A stretch of DNA of 64,000 nucleotides from Craspedostauros australis (taxonomy: Eukaryota > Bacillariophyta > Bacillariophyceae > Mastogloiales > Achnanthaceae): the NCBI GenBank assembly GCA_026770025.1, contig JAMXDE010000013.1, positions 372,001-436,000 on the forward strand. Reading direction: 5' to 3'. Of this stretch, positions 1 through 10,018 are shown in pieces. Each line of letters begins with the position of its first letter. Positions within the stretch are counted from its first letter, which is position 1. The notes under the pieces were generated by a model. The model did no database searches. It saw only the letters and a list, made by a program, of their open reading frames with translations, and was not told where the DNA came from. Both the position numbers and the translations under genes were made by a program.

Positions 1-99
1 GACAAGGTCGGAGAGATGCAGATGGTCTTGTCCAAGTTTCCAGGTCGGGAGTATCAGATCTTGAAGCGAGTGAAGAAGCAGTACTTGCAGCAGGAGTGA
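1..99 (+). CDS. 3' end of an unknown protein (partial)
   Basis: An open frame runs from the first base of the window to a TGA at 97-99 and encodes the last 32 residues of a protein that begins outside the window. The tail is basic and glutamine-rich (ending KKQYLQQE) and looks like the end of a helical region. No domain can be recognised from so short a piece. I take it as coding because the frame is open to the window edge and reads as plausible protein. A chance open frame of 99 bases cannot be excluded. Confidence 0.4.
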   Translation, partial: DKVGEMQMVLSKFPGREYQILKRVKKQYLQQE

Positions 100-312
100 G
101 CGACACGGCGTTGTTTTGTCGCCATATGGTACTCCACCACGAACATGATTCATTCCGCAGCAGATAGAGTATTATCGTGAAGAACTATAGAGGACAGTAG
201 GTCTCGCAACACGCTTGTTCAGCTTGCATTACTTGATACAGGATGGTAGAGCACAGCGACTCCGCCAACCATGCCGTTGCTGCCGCTGCGGTTTCCACCG
301 CTCCATCACAGC

Positions 313-2580
313 TTATGATAATGTGCCGAACATAACAGTATGGTCGCCACCTTCATGGTTGCTGTCGTCATTTCCATCCACGAATACGTTCTGCGCGTCG
401 TTGTCGGCATCGACAGAATCGTCATCGTCGTCCCGGTATGGCAAGTCCTCAACGACAATATCGTCAGAGAACGATGGGGGCGGCGTAGGTACACTGTGAT
501 TTGACGCAAACTCCACAACGTCCCCGTTCAGACAGTCCTCCTCTGTGACGCCAAGTGTCCGCCAGGCGACTGGCCGTTGGAATCCCAACAGGAATCCATA
601 CGTTAAGAAGGACCCCGCCATGGCACTCAGCACGGTCGTCATCAACACGAAGAAGCCAAAATGCTTAGCAATCATGGATGGTATCTGGTCGTTGCTATCG
701 CCATCGCTGTTGCCGTTGCCATCTTCAGATCGTTGCGCTGATGCATCCTGATGCCCCTCGCAGGGTCGATGTCGTTTGGCGAATGGTCGGATGCGATCCA
801 TCAACACTGCAATGTCACAAAGATCGGTATCGGGAGGGCATCCATCCATCAGGTGCGTGCGCACTTCTCCATTGTACAACAAACGGAATGCTCTGTCGGA
901 CGATGAAGGATAAAGAGTGGCGTCCTTGTTCCCATTCAGGTTGATTGCATGGATCTCGATGATGAACATGCTGGCGTACGGTGCCCACTCCCCGTCAAAG
1001 ACCCTGGGTCCCAACGCGGCCATGATGGGCATGACCGTCGTGTCGTGAGCGGAGAAGAGGGCGAGCTTGGATGGTGGCCGTTTGGGGCAGCACACTTGTT
1101 TCGGAGGTTGCTGCGCGGTGAATGCCTCCAAATTTGGCAAGACTTCTGCCCACATGGGTCCCATGGACACCTTTGCGTATTCGCTGTCGTTGGCCGTGTA
1201 CACCATGGTGGAAAGCTTGCTGTCGAGTTTGAGCAGGCGTTGGAAGAGATCAGTTCCGTACTCTTGGTGGTGCGGGTTGGCTTGCGGGTCATCGCCGCTG
1301 TTGGAATCGGCGGATGGTGATGGCGGTCGATAGTCATTGAGCGACTCCGGCAGTGGCCGATCGGTGCACATGGTCGTCATGAGACAGTCGATGGTATCCA
1401 TGTCCGCGTTGGGCAGTCCCAGAACTTCGCGCTGGAACCTCCGCAGCGTCTGAACTTCCTGCGATGTGTTGTAGGATTGGAAGGTGTCAGTTTGTTCGAA
1501 TTCTTCTCTGAGATCGTTCAAGGCCGGGCACACGCGTCCGTTGGGACCCAGGATGTCACCGTACCGATCGGCGACGTGCAGCGGAATGATGGGTGTGTAA
1601 CCACCTGAGCGTTGCACGAAGGATTGGATTTCCTGACCGATCAAGCCGCGAATGAAAACCTGTCCGGACATGAGCGTTCGCTGATCATCATCGACACGGA
1701 AGTAGAGGTTGGAAACGTCCCAAGGGTCGTCCTTGTTGACCGCATCGTCTTCCCCAACGTCGATGAGGTTCAACCGTTGGTCTGTGTTGGTGTCATCATC
1801 ATCTTTCGCATCCGCGCCTGACCCTGTTGCTGACGATGGCGAGTTCGTGCTGTCGTAGATGTAGGCGCGACGCAGATGCTCTCCATTGGCGATCTCCTGA
1901 TGGTAGCCTCGCAGCAGGAGCTGACCCATCTGGCAGGTGCCGTTGAACTCGTTGCGGAGATTGTCCGCTGGATCCATGAGGGCGTCGTAGCGCTTTTCGT
2001 ACACGGCGAACCCGGTGGCTTGTGCCATCGACTCCTCCTGATACGTCTGGTGTTGTGCTGCGCCGCTGTGGAATGTGGCTTCATCATCGAGCTGCGCGAT
2101 CTGATCCTCAGACGGGGTTGCCAGCCAGGTCTTCAAGGTGCAGTTCCACACTTGCGAAGGATCCTCGTTGTATCCGTCCCAGCAGGATAGACCTGCCCTC
2201 CATGGCGTGCGTGCACCATGTCGGATCATGACCGTCGCATGGAGCAGCTGCGATCCGCCAGGCCGCGCGTCGTTGGCAAGGGGCGGGATGGACCTGTTGG
2301 CCATTTCGGACGGGGTGGCACAGTACGGTGGGTAGTGTTCGTATCGCTGGTACCAACTGGATGGAATTGATGAGACATCCAGCGTGGATGCTGCTGCTGT
2401 TGGCGTTGCCGAGAATACGACGAAAGCTATGGCCACTGCGGTTGCTATCGACGGAGCAAGAGAGGTGTACGCACAGGCAGAGGAGCAGGCAAAGGTACCG
2501 CCACGCATCTTTCCGGCGTTCTGTCCACTCTGTCTCCTGATGCCGCTCCCGTTCCTGCTTCTGATCATGTTCCTAATCAT
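313..2580 (-). CDS. Histidine acid phosphatase, membrane-anchored
   Basis: This is a branch-2 histidine phosphatase, a family that hydrolyses phosphomonoesters through a phosphohistidine intermediate. The signature RHGARTP lies at about residue 120 and the second catalytic motif SAHDTT at about residue 511 (numbering from 2580). A hydrophobic stretch (SIATAVAIAFVVFSATPTAA) before the catalytic domain acts as signal peptide or anchor. A second one (FFVLMTTVLSAMAGSFLTYG) lies near the C-terminus and is followed by an acidic tail with a run of aspartates. A type I protein of the secretory path, with the catalytic domain outside the cytosol, is inferred. The frame stays open upstream to 2784 through a pentanucleotide array, but that codon is TTG. 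The usable ATGs are 2580, 2568 and 2508. The 2508 start places the signal peptide closest to the N-terminus and may be the true one. Single exon, about 755 aa. The family is clear; the substrate is unknown. Confidence 0.85.
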   Translation of the reverse strand: MIRNMIRSRNGSGIRRQSGQNAGKMRGGTFACSSACAYTSLAPSIATAVAIAFVVFSATPTAAASTLDVSSIPSSWYQRYEHYPPYCATPSEMANRSIPPLANDARPGGSQLLHATVMIRHGARTPWRAGLSCWDGYNEDPSQVWNCTLKTWLATPSEDQIAQLDDEATFHSGAAQHQTYQEESMAQATGFAVYEKRYDALMDPADNLRNEFNGTCQMGQLLLRGYHQEIANGEHLRRAYIYDSTNSPSSATGSGADAKDDDDTNTDQRLNLIDVGEDDAVNKDDPWDVSNLYFRVDDDQRTLMSGQVFIRGLIGQEIQSFVQRSGGYTPIIPLHVADRYGDILGPNGRVCPALNDLREEFEQTDTFQSYNTSQEVQTLRRFQREVLGLPNADMDTIDCLMTTMCTDRPLPESLNDYRPPSPSADSNSGDDPQANPHHQEYGTDLFQRLLKLDSKLSTMVYTANDSEYAKVSMGPMWAEVLPNLEAFTAQQPPKQVCCPKRPPSKLALFSAHDTTVMPIMAALGPRVFDGEWAPYASMFIIEIHAINLNGNKDATLYPSSSDRAFRLLYNGEVRTHLMDGCPPDTDLCDIAVLMDRIRPFAKRHRPCEGHQDASAQRSEDGNGNSDGDSNDQIPSMIAKHFGFFVLMTTVLSAMAGSFLTYGFLLGFQRPVAWRTLGVTEEDCLNGDVVEFASNHSVPTPPPSFSDDIVVEDLPYRDDDDDSVDADNDAQNVFVDGNDDSNHEGGDHTVMFGTLS

Positions 2581-3154
2581 GCTCACGTTTGCACCTGTGT
2601 TGACAACGTTCCTGCTGATTTGATATGGTATGGTATGGTATGGTATGTTATGGTATGGTATGGTATGGTATGGTATGGTATGGTATGGTATGGTATGGTA
2701 TGGTGTGAATGAGTCCCAACGAAGAAAATCATGGAGAGCGAATCTCCACGAAGGCAGAATCTGACAAACCTGTTGTGAAAACAAGCGTGTTTCGTTTCAC
2801 GGAACTCAGGTGGCGGGAATCGAAGCGACGAGAAACTTCGTCGACTCATTTGATCAATTTCGATCACGAAGGGTCTGCTCGACATGTCCGATTCCAAAAA
2901 TACTCCGATTGCACGTCTCAAAATATCGTCCGCGAAATGATTTGTCGGCAACAGCACAGAAACGCCGATAACAACGTTGTCTGTTCAACCAGGCATCCTG
3001 CTTGAGCTCCCGCACAACAACTCCACAACTCGAGCTGGTGTGTGAACAGATGTTGTTGTGCAATAGACTCTGCGATTACTCGTATCCGTACGCTCCTCTG
3101 CTTGTGCTCAAACCCACTCTCTCATTCACATTCCGCAGTCTACCAGCACATCAA
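2581..3154. promoter_or_regulatory. Divergent intergenic region between phosphatase and GT61 genes
   Basis: The phosphatase is transcribed leftward and the GT61 gene rightward from this roughly 570-bp stretch, so it must hold both promoters or a shared one. The only clear structure is the TGGTA array at 2626-2705. No TATA box or other element can be assigned with confidence. Confidence 0.4.
2626..2705. repeat. (TGGTA)n pentanucleotide microsatellite, 16 units
   Basis: Sixteen consecutive 5-bp units of TGGTA are present, with one TGTTA variant at 2646-2650 and a final TGGTG. On the minus strand the array reads through in frame upstream of the phosphatase as a YHTIP repeat. It precedes every ATG and is therefore more likely 5' leader or promoter than coding. 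Confidence 0.95.
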
Positions 3155-4693
3155 ATGTCTCAACATGGACGAAGAGACACCATGACACCATCCAACTTCT
3201 CTTGTATGACAAGCCAGTGTCGCGGCGAGTTTCCCACCATTCGCTCGGTGAATATCAAGCGCGCGATGGCTGCCATTCTCGCGGTCTCGTTCGCAGCGAT
3301 GAATTGGCGCATGTCCTTCCACGCGACGCAAGATTCCCGATTCTACGATGGGGTATTGGAAGATGCGATGGAGATGAGCCCCCCAAGAGAGCCAACCCCC
3401 GATCATTCCCACCGGTGGAACACGAACATCACAGAATTCCCCTCGTTCATGATGGATTGGCCAACCGATCCTTTTGGACCCGAAGGATGCAGCGTTTTCA
3501 ACACGTCGCTGCCGCACACCTTCAACGTCACTCGCTATCCAAAATCGTACAGCATCGAGGACATCTTCATTGTCATTCATGGGAATCTCAAGAGGGCATG
3601 GAAACATGCCGGTGCTGCAAATGGCAGTAGGACGGTCCGAACAGTTCATGCTGTTCACACGAACAACACTCGACGGCGGCGTCGGAAAGCCCCTGTCACG
3701 GAAGTCAAGACGGCCGCGTGTGGCTTTACTCGCAACTGGTTCCTACATCACTTTCCGCATCAGATGCAAAACATATACCCCTGCTGGTCGTTCTGGCGGC
3801 ACTTTCCAGACGCTGAACATGTCTTCGTTGTTGGAAAGCTCTACTATGACTGGTTCACAAGTGGCAGCGCCTTCACGGAGGGCATGGTCAAGGTATTGAA
3901 TGCGAACAACATCACAATCCAACGAAGAACCGTGAAAAGGTTCAAATACGAATTTAGTGCTCGCCCAGGCGACCTCCTCTACGTGTACCCGAACACGACC
4001 CTCATTGATGGCTATCGGACAGTTTACGAGGACGACCTGGATCATCTGAGACGGCATGCCTTGCCTGTCTTTGGCCTGGAGCGCTACCTCGAACCGTCCT
4101 GCGGAGTACCTCCCTCACCCAATACGGAGCATACCAACCTGCTCATACCATTGATAGCCGACGCCAACACAACAGCAAGCGGCGCGGCGAAGGTTCTGAA
4201 CAACCAGATCCTTCGCCCACCTCGTATCGCCATTTCCAATCGCAACACCACGAGGCGAATGTTTGGCGGCCGCAATATTTCCACGCTGCTGCAGGATGAG
4301 CTCCATCTGCCGTACAGACCGCCGGTCTTCTTTCTCGAGCACATGACGTTCGAGCAGCAGATCGAGGCATTCAACAACGTCGACATATTACTGACGCCGC
4401 ATGGTGCGCAACTCACGTTGATTCCGTTCATGCATCGTTGCAGCTCGGTGATCGAAGTATTCCCACGCGCCTATTCGGAGCAAGTGTTTTTTGGGAGGCT
4501 GGCAGCGCTGTCCGGTGTCAATCATTCCTACATTTACCTTGGGACCGATGTGGTGGCGGAGACGGAGCCTTTCAATTCATTCGAGGGGCAGAAGATTCCG
4601 CGCGCATACAATGTTTGCGCCCCAGTGCATCCGATGGTGGAAGCCGTCAAGGTGCAGATCGATCGATGGCACCAGTGCTGCGGATTCACTTAG
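3155..4693 (+). CDS. GT61-type glycosyltransferase, copy 1
   Basis: A glycosyltransferase of the DUF563/GT61 type, a family that includes plant beta-1,2-xylosyltransferase and animal EOGT and acts in the secretory path. From the ATG at 3155 the protein has 512 aa and type II topology: a short basic N-tail, one hydrophobic anchor (about residues 37-50), a stem, then the catalytic domain. The family-typical C-terminal block is present: NTTRRMFGGRN (the Arg-rich loop), a Gln-bearing helix (TFEQQIEAF), the LLTPHGAQLT loop with its conserved His at about residue 416, and SSVIEVFPRAY. Several N-glycosylation sequons are visible. Two paralogues lie at 14749 and 33528; all share the SGVNHSY motif and end near CCGF. 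Upstream frame to 3002 starts with TTG, so 3155 (or 3182) is chosen. Donor and acceptor sugars are unknown. Confidence 0.85.
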   Translation: MSQHGRRDTMTPSNFSCMTSQCRGEFPTIRSVNIKRAMAAILAVSFAAMNWRMSFHATQDSRFYDGVLEDAMEMSPPREPTPDHSHRWNTNITEFPSFMMDWPTDPFGPEGCSVFNTSLPHTFNVTRYPKSYSIEDIFIVIHGNLKRAWKHAGAANGSRTVRTVHAVHTNNTRRRRRKAPVTEVKTAACGFTRNWFLHHFPHQMQNIYPCWSFWRHFPDAEHVFVVGKLYYDWFTSGSAFTEGMVKVLNANNITIQRRTVKRFKYEFSARPGDLLYVYPNTTLIDGYRTVYEDDLDHLRRHALPVFGLERYLEPSCGVPPSPNTEHTNLLIPLIADANTTASGAAKVLNNQILRPPRIAISNRNTTRRMFGGRNISTLLQDELHLPYRPPVFFLEHMTFEQQIEAFNNVDILLTPHGAQLTLIPFMHRCSSVIEVFPRAYSEQVFFGRLAALSGVNHSYIYLGTDVVAETEPFNSFEGQKIPRAYNVCAPVHPMVEAVKVQIDRWHQCCGFT

Positions 4694-6014
4694 AGCCGTA
4701 ATTGCAGTTGTAGTCTATCATGCGATCGGATACATGACTGCGTCCGCGATGGGAAAAAGTCTGTGAAGGTGTGATTGGTGATTTCCCTGGGAGATTGGAA
4801 GGACCCATAATGGAGAGTACTCATATTCGAGGGCACGATATGGGGCTGGTAGTTTCGTGGTTGACTACTCGTATAGTAGGTTGTATCATTACTTTGGTGC
4901 TGACGACTATTTACGGAATTTATGACTTCACAGGAGGACTCTGGAGAGTACTTTACTCTACTCTTCTCTAAATGCTCGTGCTTATCTACACTCAATTCGT
5001 ACCATACACGCGTTATGAATTACGAGTAGTTTGAAGTTTTTGGCGAATCGAAGAAAGCACGTCATCCTTGGAGGTTGCCGTATAGTTGCGATATTACACA
5101 GAATAGCGGACATTATGCGGTATTGTTCGATTTCGGATTCACATGATCGTCCTTCAGTTAGCAGTTGTGCGCATATCGGACATCGTGTACTTCGGCGTCA
5201 TCCAATGTTGGTCCTACATTATGTCCGTTAGTACGTTCGATGAATATCTGTTCGAGAGGAGATCCTTGGTTTCGAACTGCTGACCAAAGTAGGATGTGTT
5301 TCATGATTTCCACCACAACATCAACAGCACCATCATCATCCGATGTGTTGATTGATAGGAGTTCTCTGTGTGGCCAACCACATCATGTTTGAGGGAACGC
5401 ACATCACCGCCACGCCAATGGTTGTGCAGAATGATGCTGTGCCAGAATCCATCGAACACAAGCAAATCAAGTGAAACACAAAACGTCATACAATCGGACC
5501 GTGGTTTTGCCGGACCAAAAATGTCTTGACACAACACAGAGGAAATGCCAAGTCAAACCGTACCCGCACAATGCTTGTATCATGTTTGAGTGAACCACAC
5601 AACAGCCATTGCATCAGTGGTTGGGGGAATGTCACTGTGACCGCCACGGCGCCATCACCTACGGAAGCGGAGTGGTCTGCGTAAACAGGTGGCAACAACA
5701 CATGCGAACGGACCATCTTGTGCGACTGAGGACTGCAAAGCACACAAAAGTGATTGCGACGGAACCAGCCCGCTGTCGTGTTCATCGTGGTGTCTCGTAA
5801 GATGACTGTTGTCCTACTGTTTCACCAGAATACGAATGGTCGTGTCTAGAGTACAGCGTTGTTAGAGAGGAGTGCTGCTCGTGGTCATTCGCAGCCGTAC
5901 CGCAAATGTAGTTGCCTGGTGATACACCTGTCTGGGAATCGATGTTGCTTGTGATGTTGCGGATAATAGATCTTGCGCGCATCCCCCTTTCTGGTGTTGG
6001 TTTGATAGCGCCCA
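4694..6014. other. Intergenic DNA without a supportable gene
   Basis: Short open frames are present on both strands but none shows a recognisable domain, a believable start or conservation with other parts of the window. I see no RNA gene and no obvious terminal repeat here. Confidence 0.5.
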
Positions 6015-6057
6015 GTACGACCCCATTCAGGATAGAAACGTACGTTTTTGCGGATTT
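6015..6057 (+). repeat. Left arm of a 43-bp inverted repeat pair
   Basis: These 43 bases, beginning GTACGACCCCATTCAGG and ending TTTGCGGATTT, match the reverse complement of 12095-12137 at 41 of 43 positions. The two arms are 6.1 kb apart. They may be terminal repeats of one transposon or two opposite copies of a short repeat. No target-site duplication is evident outside them. Confidence 0.8.
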
Positions 6058-6921
6058 TTAAGATAAGCACTTAGATCATCCTATTATGTTGTAGAGAGTA
6101 TATGAGTGAAGTTACAAGATCCTGGGCCTTGTAGTTAAAAAGTTTATATTTTTCGCATTAGTCTACAACTAAACACGTTGAGCATGCGGACGTTGAGAGG
6201 CACATGGGGTTCGGAATCGCCATTCGTGCTTCGGCTCGCTGTCCAGTCGTGTCCATCATCGGCGCTCTCGCATTTTGCATGGGTGAGGCGGTTGGGTGAT
6301 AAGAAATGATGAGGATTGCGCAGTGGCGGCAGGCTTGCTGAGGCCGATGCTTCGTCTGGGCTGCCGATCAGGCATCGCAATCCAGAGTTGTGGGTTGGTG
6401 GGTAATCCAGATCTTGATACCCAGCTTGACTTCCACACTGCTTTGTTCTCTGTTCTGCTGCTGTTCATGGCCATCGTTGGCTTCTGGCCGTTGTTCATCT
6501 GCTTTGCTCTTGGCTTCTTGTTTCAGTGTCAATCTCTTGATTCTTCCGAATTGAACGCAGTTTTGTGTGTTTTCCCGTTTCCGGAGACGCATGATTTTCT
6601 TGTTCTCAACGTATTTCACGTTTTGGACGAGAACAAAGGCCTGACATCATCAAATATTGATTCCAAATTTCTGATTTCTGATCATGTGTCGGCGAGAGGT
6701 GTTCTCCACGATAGTGTTTGAATTTTCAGTGACCAATCATTTCTTCTCGATGTCGTACATTATCTTCACGAAAGAGGGACAGACCTTGTATTTGGCAGTG
6801 AATACCAGCAGCGGTTGGGATCTTGGTGGGAGAGAGTCCAACTCGTGATCCTGTTGTGTTGGGTGCAATCTCTCCAAGTTCGCCAACCTCTATCGCACCC
6901 ACACACCACAAGCTACGATTC

Positions 6922-6945
6922 CAACAACAACAACAACAACAACAA
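6922..6945. repeat. (CAA)8 microsatellite
   Basis: Eight uninterrupted CAA units lie inside the gene-poor interval bounded by the 43-bp inverted repeats. Confidence 0.95.
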
Positions 6946-8929
6946 TCTAACCACAAAAGCAGCTCCTGAAGAATCTGTGTTGTGACCGCCAGTTGTCATG
7001 ATCGGAGATCGTTCCATGAAAGCAATTGAAAGCACAACCGGCATCCATTACTGAATTCATCGTTGGGGGCAACACGCATCTTGCACACTCAAAATTTGTC
7101 ACTCTGCCTGGGAAACCTTTGACCGCGCGAGATATTTGTGCTCCGCGCGCACAACACTTGTGATGTTGACATCTGTTGAAGGACCACTTTCGATTCGCAT
7201 TGTCCACATTGCGTGCAATGATTGGTGCAAAAAAGGAGTCCATCCGGTCAAGGGTCGTGACATGTTGGTGATTCCTTCAGTCTCTCTTGGGTCATTCATC
7301 CAAGGACTGTCGGATGAAGGATCAGGCGCGTGCTGCCAGGATCGAGCAGTGTTTGCAGATCGAGATGGTGGCGCTCAAGTATCAGATTGGTGTTGCCCCT
7401 GGCATCTGGCCTAGCACGAGTATCCATTTGGTTTTCATTCTTTCCATGCTTTGTGACCGACGGCGAAGGTATGAGCTTGACACTCGACTTGATTGCAGCG
7501 GACAATGATGATGGCAATAGTAGTATTAATGACATGAAAGTTGCTGGATGGTCCAAGTGTTGAGGGTTCACACACAGCAGTATAGCATGATGCATGCCAT
7601 GCAACAGAGATGAAGAACAACTCCAACGCAATACGCACCATGTGATGTCAGAGTCTGAGCCACAAATGCAATGTTCCCATACACGCACAATGCCATCACT
7701 GATGCACTTACCTGGTGCAGGGCACCCCATCTTCTGCATGCTTTTTGCAATCCTCCCCTCGACCCTCTGCCAGTGTCGCCTTGCGCATGGCCAGAGTAGG
7801 AAGGCATAATATGGCCAAGGCCCAAGCTCCAACTACGTGGCAACCCTTTTGTGTACGTCGCTGCTGCATATTCTGGTGTATGCAGAGCCTGACATGACTG
7901 TTTCCACGACTGTACTGAATGCTGATCGCTGGATGCACTAAAACACTGCCATTGGCACGTGTGTAGAGGCAGAATCTTTGCCCAGTCGCCAACAGCCAAG
8001 CTCTCGCAACCTGGGCACATTCCATGCAGACATATAGATGCGGCGCATCGCTAGTCCCATGCATTGTTGCCTCCTCCTCATGCTCGTAGCCTGCGTCGCA
8101 ACACATCTCACCTATTCTAGTCATTCAACGCTGCCAACACGGATACCCTGGGCGGTCAAAGCGCTCTCGTGGTATGATTGTTGCTCGTTGCATGTGACCG
8201 TTGCCAAGTTTCTGCCAAGTATTTGAACGGATTGACTGATGACAATTGTGAGCCAAAAGAATCGATTCTGATGGTGCAGAGGCCGTCAGCAATGAACCGC
8301 GACCGTGCTCATGACATAACATTTCACTGTTGCCATTGCCCTCGTCATGGCGCATTCGACGTGTTCCATTCTCCAATGATGCAGGTTGGGCACGAAGCCC
8401 GACGCGCAGATTCGCATCAGCAATCTGGCCACCACACATGTGCGAATGAGCCTGGCTGTGATGTGTTTTCCTCAACTCTCGTGTTGGTTGTACTGCATCT
8501 TCTTTCAGCTGTCTATCACCGTGGCAAACTCCTCACACAATGGACACCACAGCTGGTGCTTGAGCTTTGTTCTCCTGATGAGGTGGGGTCAGAGTTTAAT
8601 AGAGATGGAGGGATTCACAATGACTGATGCGAGGATAGACTCGAACAGCAGTTGCAAATCTCGCCGTATTCGCTTGTAGGATGGCCAGTCAATCATGAGA
8701 GCCTTCATTTCCGTTCGGTGCGCTTACACCAACTACCTTGGCCCCATGTGTTCATCCGCATCCTTGGGGGCATTGCCTGTGCTTTCTTTGTGGGCTACTG
8801 CCTGTACTTTTCTTGTCCCCACTTCCTCTTCCACGTTCTTCATGATCTTTGCTTTCAGCTTATTAGCACACCGCTTTATTCACCTGATACATTTTCTGAT
8901 TAGTCCGTCCTGGTATATGCTGAAACGTC

Positions 8930-9230
8930 TTTTCCTCCAGACACATGTTTATTGGCATAAGGGACACACTAGAGAACATCAGAGATTCGGTCTGGCCACC
9001 ACCTGGCAATCATGTGACACCAAGTTTAACTTGATCTACTTCCCAACTAAACCTGAAGTGACACCACCTTCAACAACCTCAAGATTCATCATGGAATGTG
9101 GAATCGACAGAGCCATGGAATGGTGATTAGTGACGTCGATACAGGAGACGTCATTGCCACATCATGGGTCATCTCCACATCAGAACAAGATGGCAAAGAT
9201 GCATGACCAAGAGCTGTCCTTAAACACAGC
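8930..9230 (+). pseudogene. Decayed transposon-like coding remnant, copy B
   Basis: This stretch shares an identical 18-base block (TACTTCCCAACTAAACCT, near 9040) and more diffuse similarity on both sides with the minus strand of about 31550-31900. In the matching register both copies read YFPTKPxxT, preceded and followed by weakly similar residues. Both copies are interrupted by stops. The minus-strand copy lies next to a MULE transposase exon, so a transposon origin is likely, but no catalytic motif is left here to name the family. Confidence 0.4.
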
Positions 9231-9310
9231 AACATGAGATACAACTCAATGAAGATAACATAGATTCAGAAGTCACTCTACCCAATCAGTGCCTTTGTTA
9301 CACCAGCTCA

Positions 9311-9892
9311 TCACCACCTTCCTGAAAGACTTGATCTCTCTTGACGGATTTGTGTGATTTCGCTGTGTACAATAACAGGATAACACAGCTCCTTCACAGG
9401 CTGTTCTGACTCTTGAAGGTGGACAGAGGTGTTCGGATGCTCTCGCACATGTGTGTGGATGGTCTTGCTGGACTTGTGAACACAACCACAGATGACCCGT
9501 CCGGATCCTTCAAGATGGTATGTAACATTTTTGGAATTCACTCTGTGTTGATTGTTGTTGCTGAGCCGAGGCTGCTTCATCTGGAAGGAGAAAAAGTTCA
9601 AAGAGGATAGGCTTGTTAGGCTTGGTGCATTGAAGATGGTGCTGGACAAGGGGCAAAGGAGGGAGGATTCGAATTCATCTTCCATGCTGCAACCATTGAG
9701 GTTGGGATCAGCAGGGAAGATGTGAGCTGATGCATCCTGGCAGTTCACATGGAAGATGGCATGACCAGGGGTCTGTGTGGAATGGAATAACACTGTCCCT
9801 GATAGTTTATCATTGTGCACCTGGGACGGAAAGTCGTTGCACAAGTCGCTGTTCAAGGAAATCGCCTCCTTGGCAATGATAGGCGTCTGCAT
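9311..9892 (-). CDS. Hypothetical ORF, 193 aa, unrecognised
   Basis: An ATG-initiated frame of 193 codons lies within the repeat-bounded 6.1-kb interval. It has ordinary composition and scattered Cys and His residues (for example ICGCVHKSSKTIHTHVREH) that could form a small metal site. No family is recognised. On the same strand upstream (about 10300-10600) another frame reads protein-like (RPFVQSVQNWRELLAIVP), so this could be one exon of a transposon gene. It could equally be a chance frame. Confidence 0.2.
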   Translation of the reverse strand: MQTPIIAKEAISLNSDLCNDFPSQVHNDKLSGTVLFHSTQTPGHAIFHVNCQDASAHIFPADPNLNGCSMEDEFESSLLCPLSSTIFNAPSLTSLSSLNFFSFQMKQPRLSNNNQHRVNSKNVTYHLEGSGRVICGCVHKSSKTIHTHVREHPNTSVHLQESEQPVKELCYPVIVHSEITQIRQERSSLSGRW

Positions 9893-10001
9893 TCGTTCCC
9901 TGCCACAACCTTGTGGAAAATTCTACTGACATATGCCAATGAGCATCGCGGACAGTGCCAACGTTCTGATTGCCCATGGACCAATTTCAAAGGTTGTACA
10001 T

Positions 10002-10018
10002 GGGGGGGGGGGGGGGGG
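10002..10018. repeat. Poly(G) tract, 17 bases
   Basis: A run of 17 guanines. It is unusual for this base composition and is a place where read length errors are likely. Confidence 0.9.
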
